The position numbers and the translations under genes are program-made. A stretch of DNA of 48,029 nucleotides from positions 1 through 48,029 of the forward strand of contig JAIXOX010000020.1 of the NCBI GenBank assembly GCA_027486555.1, in the 5' to 3' direction. The stretch comes from Comamonadaceae bacterium. GTDB taxonomy: Bacteria > Pseudomonadota > Gammaproteobacteria > Burkholderiales > Burkholderiaceae_C. Each line of letters begins with the position of its first letter. Position 1 is the first letter of the stretch. Of this stretch, positions 31,225 through 40,305 are shown in pieces. The notes beneath the pieces were generated by a model. That model saw only the letters and a list, made by a program, of their open reading frames with translations. It was not told where the DNA came from and did no database searches.

Positions 31225-33078
31225 ATGTTTAAAACGTCAAAATTGTTTTTTTTGGCTTTGGCAATCTGGCTTTGCGCAGGGGCTGCATTTGCCAAAGACC
31301 TGGTGGTGGATCGCGCCATTTTTGAAGACACCACCAATGCCATGGATCTGGCACAAGTCCAAGATGCCGTGTTTAAGTCGGCCTTGAAAGTCATCAATGA
31401 GGGTTACAAACGTTCTACGCTTTGGATCCGGCTTTCAGTGGATGTTCCTGTGGGTTCGGGCCCCTTGTCCTTGCGCATCCGGCCTACTTTGCTGGACAGC
31501 GTGACGCTTTACTACCCCGAAGTCGCAGGCGGAGACCCAGAACTGGCGCTCGACATGGGGGCCAGATCAGCGCAAAAAGACACCCAAATTGAACTCCAAC
31601 CGGGCTTGAATACCGTTTTTCTGCGTGCAAAGTCCATGGGTGTTTTGTTGATCAAAACGGAGGTGCTGACTCAGGATACGGCCATGGAACAAGACTTTGA
31701 TGAGGTCTTGGAGTTGGGCGCTGTTTTGTCCATTTATGCGGTGATGGGCGTGTTGACGCTGGGACTGATCTGGATTCGCAGAGACGGTTTGTCGGTTTTT
31801 ATATTCTTTCACCTGCAGGTTTGTGTGGTCTTGTATTTTTTGCTGTTTGGGTTTGTCGATTACTGGGTGGCTGCCGATTGGTTGCAAGGAAAAACGGCAG
31901 CACGCTTGACCGTCATCCTTAATTTCTTGAGCTTTCTCCTTTGGATGCAGTCTGCGCATGGTCATTTTGGATGGATACGCTTGCAACAATGGACACGCTT
32001 TGCTGCGGCCATTTTTGTGCTGTTGATTGCATTATTTTTTGTGGTCGATCAGCATCTCGTCTTGAAATGGAGTGCCTTGTTTGGATCTTTCATGATCCTG
32101 TTGTTGATGGGTGTTTTGTTTATTTTCTCGCTGGGTATTATTAAAAATAAAAATATCCCTATCGTCGGTCGCTTCATATTGTGTTTGCTTTTCTTTGTTT
32201 TTTTCCTGTTTGTTTGTCGATCCATGTTGGAGGTATTGGGCGTGATCGAGGGTGGAGAGTTCTTGTTGAGAAGTCCGGCTTGGCGGGGTGCATTTGTTCC
32301 ACTGGCGATTTTAGGAATTCAGTGGCAACACGACCGTTCACAATCTCAAAAACTGTTGCAGCAGAAAATTGAAAAGGCCGTGTCAGAAGCCCAGATGAAA
32401 GAACAAAGCAAGCGCATGGCCACACAAGCGCAGTTCTTGGCGATGTTGATGCATGAGGTCAAAACGCCGCTTTCCATCATTCAGTTTGCCGTGGCTTCGA
32501 TGATGCGCAACAGACCGGCCAGCAGTGCGGACGCTCAGCGTTTGGACAACATTGCCCGGGCGGCGGACGACTTGAACTTCATCATTGACCAATGCATGGA
32601 AGCCGAAAAAGTTGAACAAAGCGATGTGCCAGCCAAGAAGGCACCCGTGGCACTGAGAAGTTTGATCTCTGAGATGAAGCAAATCCCGGGATATGAGCGC
32701 GTCACAATGACCGGGATGGAACCCGCCATGGTTTTGACCGACTTTCAGTACGCCCGCATCATCCTGAGCAACCTGGTCACCAATGCGCTCAAATATTCAC
32801 TGCCCGAGAGTTCGGTGAAATTGACGGTTGAGCCCGTTCAGTTGGGCAGCACCTCTGGGATGAACTTGAGGGTCTCCAACACCATTGGCAGCGCGGGGCG
32901 ACCTGATCCACTTCAGGTGTTTACCCGCTACTACCGAGCCGAAGGTGCCAAAAAACAAATGGGTGCTGGCTTGGGCCTTTGGTTGGCCCATCAATTGGCC
33001 ACCAAGCTGGGGACCGAGTTGCGCTGCATCTGTGACGATGAGTGGGTGCATTTTGAATTCACATTGGAGCGGCCATGA
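31225..33078 (+). CDS. 7TMR-DISM sensor histidine kinase
   Basis: A 617-residue membrane kinase. It has a signal peptide (residues 1-23), a periplasmic 7TMR-DISMED2-like beta domain to about 165 (STLWIRLSVDVP is its hallmark), seven membrane helices (about 170-375), a short coiled stretch, a HisKA domain with phospho-acceptor His410 in MLMHEVKTPLSII, and a HATPase domain with N-box ILSNLVTNALKYS and G-box GAGLGLWLAHQLA. DISM domains usually sense small ligands such as carbohydrates. The stop overlaps the start of the regulator gene by four bases. Confidence 0.92.
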   Translation: MFKTSKLFFLALAIWLCAGAAFAKDLVVDRAIFEDTTNAMDLAQVQDAVFKSALKVINEGYKRSTLWIRLSVDVPVGSGPLSLRIRPTLLDSVTLYYPEVAGGDPELALDMGARSAQKDTQIELQPGLNTVFLRAKSMGVLLIKTEVLTQDTAMEQDFDEVLELGAVLSIYAVMGVLTLGLIWIRRDGLSVFIFFHLQVCVVLYFLLFGFVDYWVAADWLQGKTAARLTVILNFLSFLLWMQSAHGHFGWIRLQQWTRFAAAIFVLLIALFFVVDQHLVLKWSALFGSFMILLLMGVLFIFSLGIIKNKNIPIVGRFILCLLFFVFFLFVCRSMLEVLGVIEGGEFLLRSPAWRGAFVPLAILGIQWQHDRSQSQKLLQQKIEKAVSEAQMKEQSKRMATQAQFLAMLMHEVKTPLSIIQFAVASMMRNRPASSADAQRLDNIARAADDLNFIIDQCMEAEKVEQSDVPAKKAPVALRSLISEMKQIPGYERVTMTGMEPAMVLTDFQYARIILSNLVTNALKYSLPESSVKLTVEPVQLGSTSGMNLRVSNTIGSAGRPDPLQVFTRYYRAEGAKKQMGAGLGLWLAHQLATKLGTELRCICDDEWVHFEFTLERP

Positions 33079-33791
33079 TGCCAGACACCCAAGCAAAAGC
33101 GGCTGTGCTGCTGGTTGAAGACAACTACAGGCTGAGTGAGGAGCTCAATCTGTACCTCACCGAAGAAGGTTTTGATGTGCGCTGCGCAGATTGCGGCGAG
33201 GCGATGGACCAAGCACTTAAAAAACGCCCCGCAGATGTTTTGATTCTTGACCTGAACTTGCCCGAAGAGGATGGCATCAGCATTGTCAAGCGCATTCGCA
33301 CAAGCTTGCCTGCCATGCGCATTTTGATTTTGACGGCACGCACCATGAGTGCAGACAAAGTGATGGGCTATGAAAGCGGTGCCGACGTATACATGACCAA
33401 GCCTGCCAGACCCGCCGAGCTCGCCGCCGCGATCAGGAATTTGTATGGCCGAATGGCACCAACGCCTGCGCATGATCGGTGGGTTTTGAACACCAAGCAG
33501 ATGACGCTTCAATTTAACAAATTGCCGCCGATTGCCTTGACGCACATGGAAAACGAGCTTCTGAAAATTTTGGCCCTGAACCAGGGCAGTGTTCACAGTG
33601 AAACCATCCAAACCTTGCTGATCGACGAAGGCTTGGACAGTGAGGAAGGCAGCGCCAGATTCAAGTTCCGCTTGGAAGTGTTGATCAGCCGCTTGCGCGC
33701 CAAACTCAAACCGCACATTGGCGAACTCAATCCCATCAAGTCTGTGCGCGGCAAGGGTTACCAAATCAGCTTCGAGTTGGAAATTCAGTGA
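33075..33791 (+). CDS. OmpR-type response regulator
   Basis: A 238-residue partner of the kinase. It has a receiver domain (residues 8-122) with phospho-acceptor Asp59 in LILDLNLPEEDG and Lys in YMTKPARP, and a winged-helix output domain (140-235) ending IKSVRGKGYQISF. The overlap ATGA (33075-33078) with the kinase indicates a coupled two-component pair. A second ATG directly follows the first and could be used instead. Target genes are unknown; the kinase promoter or the adjacent genes are likely. Confidence 0.92.
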   Translation: MMPDTQAKAAVLLVEDNYRLSEELNLYLTEEGFDVRCADCGEAMDQALKKRPADVLILDLNLPEEDGISIVKRIRTSLPAMRILILTARTMSADKVMGYESGADVYMTKPARPAELAAAIRNLYGRMAPTPAHDRWVLNTKQMTLQFNKLPPIALTHMENELLKILALNQGSVHSETIQTLLIDEGLDSEEGSARFKFRLEVLISRLRAKLKPHIGELNPIKSVRGKGYQISFELEIQ

Positions 33792-34121
33792 ACATGTGCT
33801 TGTGATCTGGTCCGTTGGAGTTTGCAAAAACGCTTTTTGGGTGGGAGCGGCGCCCTCGCCGCGATGGCGTCTTGCAGACCACCACACATCGCCCTGGCGG
33901 CGGTGCAGCCACACGGAATGTTTCGCTGATCTTTACGCCCATGACAAGCCATTGACTTCAAACTTCTCAGGGTCGGGTCAATCAGCGCTGTTGGGGTCTT
34001 GCAAGGTGTTGTTGCGCTGGCGTGGCATTTGAAGGAACGGTTCATGAACTGAAAACCGCTGGTGATTGGACCGTTTGTCCTCAGTCCGTGACAGCAGGGG
34101 GGGTATCTACAATCTCCCCCT
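33792..34121. repeat. Intergenic region with a REP-like palindrome
   Basis: 33838-33912 contains GTGGGAGCGGCGCCCTCGCC: GCGGCG and CGCCGC form a perfect 6-bp stem. A second half follows (CGCCCTGGCGGCGG) facing the first, as in the element at 15276-15358. No gene is seen in the remaining sequence; the uvrD promoter is probably in 34030-34110. Confidence 0.45.
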
Positions 34122-36539
34122 ATGCTGTCAGACACCTCCCCGAACACTTCTTCCCCCTTGCTCGCCCAGCTCAACGAGGAGCAACACCGGTCCGTGGCCT
34201 TGCCGCCCGAGCATGCGCTGATTTTGGCGGGGGCCGGTTCTGGCAAGACGCGGGTGTTGACCACGCGCATCGCGTGGTTGCTGCAGACCTCGCAGGTTTC
34301 GCCTGGTGGCATTTTGGCGGTGACCTTCACCAACAAGGCCGCCAAAGAGATGAAGCTGCGCTTGCAGTCCATGCTGCCGGTGAATGTGAACGCCATGTGG
34401 ATTGGCACCTTTCACGGCTTGTGTAACCGGTTTTTGCGGGCGCATTACCAACTGGCGGGCTTGCCGCAGACTTTTCAAATTTTGGACACGCAAGACCAGC
34501 TGTCGGCCATCAAGCGCCTGTGCAAACAATTCAATGTGGACGAAGACCGTTTTCCGCCGAAGCAGGTGCAGTACTTCATCTCGGGCTGCAAGGAAGACGG
34601 CCAGCGCCCCGTCGATGTGCAGGTGCGCGACGACGAGACCCGCCGCAAGGTGGAGCTGTACCAGCTGTACGAAGAGCAATGCCAGCGGGAAGGCGTGGTG
34701 GACTTTGGCGAGCTGATGCTGCGCTCTTATGAATTGCTGCGTGACAACGTGCATGTGCGCGAGCATTACCGTCGCCGCTTTCGGCACATTTTGGTGGACG
34801 AGTTTCAGGACACCAACAAACTGCAATACGCCTGGCTGAAACAGCTGGCGGGTTTGCCGGGTGAGGGCGGTCAAGCATCAAGCGGTGGCGCGATCTTGGC
34901 TGTGGGCGACGACGACCAAAGCATTTACGCTTTTCGGGGCGCGCGCGTGGGCAACATGGCCGACTTTGTGCGCGAGTTTCAAGTGCAGCACCAGATCAAG
35001 CTCGAGCAAAACTACCGCAGTTTCAGCAACATCCTGGATTCGGCCAACCACCTCATCAGCCACAACAAAACCCGCCTGGGCAAAACCCTGCGCACAGACC
35101 AAGGTGCGGGCGAGCCGGTGCGGGTGGTGGAGTCGCCGTCTGACTTTGCCGAGGCGCAATGGTTGATTGAAGAGCTGCGCCAGTTGGTCAAGCAAGACGG
35201 TTTTGAACGCAAGGAAGTGGCCCTGCTGTACCGCAGCAACGCCCAAAGCCGGGTGCTTGAAACCGCGCTGTTCAACGCCGGGTTCCCCTACCGCGTGTAC
35301 GGCGGCTTGCGCTTTTTTGAGCGCGCCGAGATCAAGCACGCGCTGGCCTATTTGCGCCTGATGGAGAACCCCAACGACGACACCAGCTTTTTGCGGGTGG
35401 TCAACTTTCCGCCGCGTGGCATCGGGGCGCGCAGCATCGAGCAATTGCAAGACGCGGCGCGTGCCGCAGGCTGTTCGCTGCACGATGCAGTCAGCGCGAC
35501 CACCGGCAAGGCCGGGGCCAATCTGGCGGCGTTTGTGGCCATGGTCGATGTTTTGCGCGAGCAGACCGAGGGCCTGACGCTGCGCGAGATCATTGATTTG
35601 GTGCTGGACAAAACCGGCTTGGTCAACCACTACCGCGCCGAAAAAGAAGGCGCCGACCGGGTGGAGAACTTGGAAGAATTGGTCAACGCGGCCGAGAGCT
35701 TTGTGACGCAAGAAGGCTTTGGCCGCAGCGCGGTGGCGATGCCGCAAGCTTTGTCGCAAAGCCCGGCCAGCCAGGGCTTGAGCGCTGCGCCTGCTTCAGA
35801 CCTGGGCACGATCGACGAGTTCAGCGAAGACGGCGTGATCATGAGCCCGCTGGCGGCTTTTTTGACGCATGCTTCTTTGGAGGCGGGTGACAACCAGGCG
35901 CAGGCCGGTGAAGACGCGGTGCAGCTCATGACGGTGCACGCCAGCAAGGGGCTGGAGTTTGACGCGGTGTTCATCACGGGCCTGGAAGAAGGCCTGTTCC
36001 CGCACGAAAACGCGATGAACGACTTTGATGGGCTGGAGGAAGAGCGTCGCCTGATGTACGTGGCCATCACCCGCGCCCGCAAGCGCCTGTACCTGAGCCA
36101 TTCGCAAACCCGCATGTTGCACGGCCAGACCCGCTACAACCTGAAAAGCCGGTTTCTGCAAGAGTTGCCCGAAGAGTGCCTGAAGTGGGTGACCCCCAAA
36201 AACGGCGGCTTTTCAAACCTGGGCAGCGCAGGGGCCGGGAGTTCCAGTGCATCGGGCGGCGGTTGGCCGCAAACGCCGGCCTTCAACCGCCACGCCCGGC
36301 CGGCCTGGGGCCAAAGCAGTTTGAGCACCGAAACTTACAAAAACCCACCTGTACCGGTGCAAAAAGCCGCGCCCGAGCATGGCATCGTGGCGGGAAAAAA
36401 TGTGTTCCACACCAAGTTCGGCGAGGGCAAGGTCTTGGCCGTTGAGGGTGTGGGCGCCGATGCCCGTGCCCAGGTCAATTTTCCGCGCCATGGCGTGAAA
36501 TGGTTGGCGCTGAGCGTGGCCAAACTCACGGTGGTGTGA
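34122..36539 (+). CDS. uvrD: UvrD/PcrA-type DNA helicase
   Basis: An 805-residue SF1 3'-5' helicase for repair and replication. It has Walker A AGAGSGKT (residues 36-43), the DEFQDTN motif II, GDDDQSIYAFRGA motif III, LEQNYRS motif IV, the LMTVHASKGLEFD motif V region and YVAITRARKRLYL motif VI. The C-terminus (HTKFGEGKVLAVEGVG, GVKWLALSVAKL) matches the UvrD/PcrA RNA polymerase-binding Tudor-like domain. The glycine/serine-rich linker near residues 690-725 is variable. The ATG at 34122 lacks a strong Shine-Dalgarno sequence. Confidence 0.95.
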   Translation: MLSDTSPNTSSPLLAQLNEEQHRSVALPPEHALILAGAGSGKTRVLTTRIAWLLQTSQVSPGGILAVTFTNKAAKEMKLRLQSMLPVNVNAMWIGTFHGLCNRFLRAHYQLAGLPQTFQILDTQDQLSAIKRLCKQFNVDEDRFPPKQVQYFISGCKEDGQRPVDVQVRDDETRRKVELYQLYEEQCQREGVVDFGELMLRSYELLRDNVHVREHYRRRFRHILVDEFQDTNKLQYAWLKQLAGLPGEGGQASSGGAILAVGDDDQSIYAFRGARVGNMADFVREFQVQHQIKLEQNYRSFSNILDSANHLISHNKTRLGKTLRTDQGAGEPVRVVESPSDFAEAQWLIEELRQLVKQDGFERKEVALLYRSNAQSRVLETALFNAGFPYRVYGGLRFFERAEIKHALAYLRLMENPNDDTSFLRVVNFPPRGIGARSIEQLQDAARAAGCSLHDAVSATTGKAGANLAAFVAMVDVLREQTEGLTLREIIDLVLDKTGLVNHYRAEKEGADRVENLEELVNAAESFVTQEGFGRSAVAMPQALSQSPASQGLSAAPASDLGTIDEFSEDGVIMSPLAAFLTHASLEAGDNQAQAGEDAVQLMTVHASKGLEFDAVFITGLEEGLFPHENAMNDFDGLEEERRLMYVAITRARKRLYLSHSQTRMLHGQTRYNLKSRFLQELPEECLKWVTPKNGGFSNLGSAGAGSSSASGGGWPQTPAFNRHARPAWGQSSLSTETYKNPPVPVQKAAPEHGIVAGKNVFHTKFGEGKVLAVEGVGADARAQVNFPRHGVKWLALSVAKLTVV

Positions 36540-36556
36540 CCCGATGCCCAGCGCTG

Positions 36557-36599
36557 ACCCAGTGCCTGTGGGCACTTCAGGGCAAGGCTTTTTTTGAAA
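36557..36599 (+). terminator. Possible terminator after uvrD
   Basis: AGTGCCTGTGGGCACT forms a 6-7 bp stem and is followed, after 12 bases, by a run of seven T. The gap before the T run makes an intrinsic terminator only tentative. Confidence 0.35.
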
Positions 36600-36618
36600 C
36601 TCAAGAACGGTGACAAGG

Positions 36619-37212
36619 ATGACAAAACATTTGGATTTGGGCTGTGGTTTGAAACCACGCAACCCCTATGGTGCAGCGGAGACTTACGGCTGCGATGTGC
36701 GCCACATCGACCTGGCTGTGGAGAAAATCGGCTTTGAATACAAGCGTGTCAATTTGGTGGTAGAGCCAATTCCCTACCCCGATGGTTTTTTTGACTCGGT
36801 CTCGGCCTTCGATTTTCTGGAGCACATCCCGAGGCAAATGGTCTTGCCCAACGGCGAGGTGACCAATCCCTTCATCAACATCATGAGCGAGATCCACCGT
36901 GTGTTGGTGCCAGGTGGGCGTTTGTTGGCTTTTACGCCTGCCTACCCCAGAGCCGAGGCCTTTACCGACCCCACCCATGTGAACTTCATCACCGAAAAAA
37001 CGCACGAATACTTTGTGGGGACCAAGCCCAGCGGAGCCATGTACGGATTTCAGGGGGCTTTTGAAGCCTTGCAGGTTCGTTGGGAGGCACCGGCCAATGT
37101 TTATGATTTGAACCAACCGGCCTGGCGCAAAACCCTGCGCCGAGTGCATCGCCAACTTTTGCGCGGCGGCATGGCCCACATGCTTTGGGAGTTGTCGGCC
37201 ATTGCAAAATAA
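36619..37212 (+). CDS. SAM-dependent methyltransferase (class I)
   Basis: A protein of 197 residues from the ATG at 36619, or 200 from a GTG at 36610. The SAM motif LDLGCGLKPRNPYGA lies at the very N-terminus, followed by CDVRHIDLAV and PDGFFDSVSAFDFLEHIPR, as in the methyltransferase-11/23 groups. The C-terminal part (HEYFVGTKPSGAMYG) is not diagnostic. Substrate unknown. It stands between uvrD and the FKBP gene, all on the plus strand. Confidence 0.85.
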   Translation: MTKHLDLGCGLKPRNPYGAAETYGCDVRHIDLAVEKIGFEYKRVNLVVEPIPYPDGFFDSVSAFDFLEHIPRQMVLPNGEVTNPFINIMSEIHRVLVPGGRLLAFTPAYPRAEAFTDPTHVNFITEKTHEYFVGTKPSGAMYGFQGAFEALQVRWEAPANVYDLNQPAWRKTLRRVHRQLLRGGMAHMLWELSAIAK

Positions 37213-37301
37213 AGCCTTGGGCTGCCGTTGATGCTGCCATGACGTCACCCCCTGCGCTGCAAGCGTTCAAAATCGATTCATTTTTTTTACCCTGAATTTT
37301 T

Positions 37302-37778
37302 ATGAAAATCACCAAAGACACCGTTGTTACCATGCACCACAAAGTGGTGAACGCGCAGGGCCAGTTGCTCGACAAGACGCAAGAACCCACCGCTTACTTG
37401 CATGGCGGGTACGACAATACTTTTCCCAAAATTGAAGAGGCGCTGGAAGGCCGGGAAGTGGGCTTCTCCGCCACCCTCAAGCTGGCCCCAGCCGACGCCT
37501 TTGGTGAGCGCGACGAGAGCTTGGTGCAGACCATTCCCAAGACCGAATTTCCACCAGGCGTGAAAGTGGGCGGGCAATTGCGCGGCCGCACAGCCGATGG
37601 GCAGGAACAGGTTTTTAACGTGGTCAAGATCAAGGGTGACAAGGTCATTTTGGACGGCAACCACCCATGGGCGGGGCAGCACCTGACTTTGAGCTTGACC
37701 GTTCAGGATGTACGGGCCGCTTCAGCCGAAGAGATCACACACCGCCACGCGCACGGCGCGCATGGTCACCACCATTGA
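37302..37778 (+). CDS. FKBP-type peptidyl-prolyl isomerase (SlyD-like)
   Basis: This 158-residue cytosolic foldase has the FKBP core (VVTMHHKVVNAQGQLLDKTQ, YLHGGYDNTFPKIEEALEGR) with an inserted IF domain (residues about 68-125, PADAFGERDESLVQT), as in SlyD. The C-terminus is a short His-rich tail (HRHAHGAHGHHH) that can bind nickel or other metals. Its stop is directly adjacent to the convergent BPSS1780-type gene. Confidence 0.9.
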   Translation: MKITKDTVVTMHHKVVNAQGQLLDKTQEPTAYLHGGYDNTFPKIEEALEGREVGFSATLKLAPADAFGERDESLVQTIPKTEFPPGVKVGGQLRGRTADGQEQVFNVVKIKGDKVILDGNHPWAGQHLTLSLTVQDVRAASAEEITHRHAHGAHGHHH

Positions 37779-38579
37779 TCAAGGGGATGGCGTCGAAGGG
37801 GGGATGGATTCGTCAACCGTTTCGGTCGAAAAACAATCGCGCACCGAAAACAACATGGATGTGAAGAACATGGCCGCCACCATCAAGGCCATGGGCATGA
37901 ACACCGCCATCATCAATTGGGGGTCACCCAGCAAACTGGCGACCAACAATGAAAGAATGCCTGCAGCCATGAAGACCCCAAACCAAACCAAGACATAAAC
38001 GGCAAAGGCCTTCAGATTGCGCCAGCAGGCCATCAGGCTGAAAAAGAGGCTTTTGCCAGCGGGCATGCCGTACCAGTGCACCAAAGCCGGTGCATGCCAA
38101 AACATCATCGACAAGGGCATGTACAACAACATCGAGATCCACAAGGCCGTTTGAAACGAGTCAGTGGACACCACCTCAGGCGTCATGGGTGCCCCGCCAA
38201 AATACACCTTGGCAAAGGTTCCTCCGTCTGCCAGAGTGGACACCAGCATGACGGCCAGAAAAATCAAGGCATACCAACCGCCCAGAAGGAACATGGTTTT
38301 GCGGTGCGCCGAGGCCTTGAAGGCTGAAAACAACACCGATGGCATGGGGAACTTGCCCTCGCTGGCCATTTGCGTGGCGGCCATCATGCCCAAGGTGAGC
38401 GCTGGCAAAACCACCAAGGCCAAGGCCCCTCCAATGAAGGGCACGACCGAGACCAAGGACACGGTGGCCATGAAAATGAAAAACAGCCCGGACATGGCCA
38501 AAGGTTGACGCCAAAAGGTGCGCATGCCTTGGCGTGCCCATTTGAGGCCAGCACCGGCGGGGACGATGTTCAGTTTCAT
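37779..38579 (-). CDS. BPSS1780-family membrane protein
   Basis: This 266-residue inner-membrane protein starts MKLNIVPAGAGLKWARQGMR, has about six hydrophobic segments and the LVVLPALTLGMMAA motif. It belongs to an uncharacterised family found mostly in Burkholderiales. It begins four bases after the thrB stop, so the two form an operon. The frame is open further upstream into thrB, but the family N-terminus begins here. Confidence 0.85.
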   Translation of the reverse strand: MKLNIVPAGAGLKWARQGMRTFWRQPLAMSGLFFIFMATVSLVSVVPFIGGALALVVLPALTLGMMAATQMASEGKFPMPSVLFSAFKASAHRKTMFLLGGWYALIFLAVMLVSTLADGGTFAKVYFGGAPMTPEVVSTDSFQTALWISMLLYMPLSMMFWHAPALVHWYGMPAGKSLFFSLMACWRNLKAFAVYVLVWFGVFMAAGILSLLVASLLGDPQLMMAVFMPMALMVAAMFFTSMLFSVRDCFSTETVDESIPPSTPSP

Positions 38580-38583
38580 GGTG

Positions 38584-39546
38584 TTAAAAAACGGCCGAGG
38601 CCAAAACAGGTTGTTGAATGCGTCCCCGCAGCACCCGCTCGAAATGCGTGGGGTCGTGGGGTTTGAGCATGGACGCTTCGCGGGGAAGATGGTAGTCCCA
38701 CAGGCGTGAAATCCAAAAGCGCAAAGCCCCTGCACGCAAAAGGGCAGGCAGCAAGTCCCGCTCTGGTGCGCTCAAGGCCCGCACTTGGTTGTAGGCCACA
38801 AGCAAGGCTTGGGCGCGTTCAGCATCGTGTACACCGCTGGGCAAGTCGATGCACCAGTCATTCAAACACACGGACAAGTCAAACAACCAGGTGTCCACGC
38901 CTGCGAAGTAAAAATCAAAAAAACCGGTCAGCTGTTCTCCGTCGAACATGACGTTGTCGCGGAACAGGTCAGCGTGCACCGGGCCACGGGGCAAGGCGGC
39001 GTAGGCGGCGCTCTGTGCAATGTGGTTTTGAAAGGCCAACTCGCTGCGCAGCAAAGCCGCCTGCGATTCGTCCATGTAAGGCAAGACCACAGGCACCGTT
39101 TCATTCCACCAGGTCAGGCCGCGCAGGTTGGGTTGGCTGCGGTCGAAGTCGGCGCCCGCCAAGTGCATGCGCGCCAACATGTCGCCCACGGCGGCGCAAT
39201 GCGATGCTTGGGGCTGCAGTTGGCTCTTGCCCGCCAGCTTGTTCACCACGGCAGCGGGTTTGCCATTCAATGTGAAGAGGATGTTGCCATCGTGGTTGGC
39301 TGCGGGGTCGGGCACCGGAATGCCCCGACTGGCCAAATGCTTCATCAGGTACAAGTAAAAAGGCAGTTGTTCCTGCGTCAGGCGTTCAAACAAAGTCAGC
39401 ACGTACTCGCCCTGTGCGGTGGTGGCAAAGTAGTTGGTGTTTTCAATCCCCCCCTCAATCCCCCGCAAAGCGGTCAATGGACCGAGGTTCAGGGACTTCA
39501 TCAGGACATTGGCCTGGGCTGTGGTGACTTCGGTGAATACCGCCAT
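38584..39546 (-). CDS. thrB: Homoserine kinase (aminoglycoside phosphotransferase fold)
   Basis: This 320-residue enzyme phosphorylates homoserine in threonine synthesis. It is the ThrB type with the kinase/APH fold: GIEGGIENTNYFATTAQGEY near residue 32, the catalytic loop GPVHADLFRDNVMF (Asp in HAD) and the metal Asp in LTGFFDFYFAG. It is the first gene of an operon with the BPSS1780-type gene. Length fits the family. Confidence 0.93.
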   Translation of the reverse strand: MAVFTEVTTAQANVLMKSLNLGPLTALRGIEGGIENTNYFATTAQGEYVLTLFERLTQEQLPFYLYLMKHLASRGIPVPDPAANHDGNILFTLNGKPAAVVNKLAGKSQLQPQASHCAAVGDMLARMHLAGADFDRSQPNLRGLTWWNETVPVVLPYMDESQAALLRSELAFQNHIAQSAAYAALPRGPVHADLFRDNVMFDGEQLTGFFDFYFAGVDTWLFDLSVCLNDWCIDLPSGVHDAERAQALLVAYNQVRALSAPERDLLPALLRAGALRFWISRLWDYHLPREASMLKPHDPTHFERVLRGRIQQPVLASAVF

Positions 39547-39796
39547 GGTTGCAATCGGTGGGCTGGCCGGAATGTGGATAAAGAGGGTAATTGTAGGCGG
39601 GGGCAGACGGGGCTTTTTGCAGGCAAGTGGGGTCTTGGGGTGTTTGCGGCACTGGCCTCATTCGATTGACCGACACGGCAAGCACGCACAGGGGCGGCAC
39701 AAGGACGGCGCTTTGGCAGCGCTTGTGCGGATCTAGGTTGACGCTTGGGCGTGTTAACTTATCAATCTTTATTCCCACCCTCATCAGGAGAGACCC

Positions 39797-40255
39797 ATGT
39801 CTGACCAACCCTCGGACCGAACGATTCACCTTCACCGGGTGCTCAAAACCACACCCGAGAAGGCTTACCGCGCCTTTGTCGAGGCCGATGCGATCAGCAA
39901 ATGGCTCCCGCCCTTTGGTTTCACCTGCAAGGTGCACCACATGGAGCCGAGTGTGGGGGGCACGTTTCGCATGTCTTTTTACAACTTTTCGACGGGTCAA
40001 GGCCATTCGTTTGGTGGTGAATACCTCGAATTGGTTCCCCACGAACTGATCCGCTACACCGACCAGTTCGATGACCCGAACCTGCCGGGCGTTCTGGAGG
40101 TGAGCGTGCGCCTCAAGCCGGTGCTGTGCGGCACAGAGCTCAGCATCTCGCAATCGGGCATTCCGGACATGATTCCCCTGGAGATGTGTGTTCTGGGCTG
40201 GCAAGAGTCGCTGGCGCAGTTGTCCAATTTGGTGGAGCCCGAGATTCCCGGCTGA
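39797..40255 (+). CDS. SRPBCC (AHSA1-like) domain protein
   Basis: A 152-residue protein with the START/Bet v1-like fold: TIHLHRVLKTTPEKAYRAFV, then AISKWLPPFGF and the closing GWQESLAQLSNLVEPEI. This group binds hydrophobic ligands in a deep pocket or acts in stress responses. AGGAGAG precedes the start. It lies 50 bp upstream of polA on the same strand. Confidence 0.88.
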   Translation: MSDQPSDRTIHLHRVLKTTPEKAYRAFVEADAISKWLPPFGFTCKVHHMEPSVGGTFRMSFYNFSTGQGHSFGGEYLELVPHELIRYTDQFDDPNLPGVLEVSVRLKPVLCGTELSISQSGIPDMIPLEMCVLGWQESLAQLSNLVEPEIPG

Positions 40256-40305
40256 TTCGCCACTGGGGTCGGCTGCAGCCGGGTGGGGCCGTGCACAATC
40301 GGGGG

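Noticed and set aside
30948..31397. Minus-strand ORF of 149 codons before the histidine kinase
   Set aside because: Half of it is antisense to the kinase N-terminus. The rest (30948-31160) could be debris but matches no family I know, so it is only mentioned in the intergenic entry.
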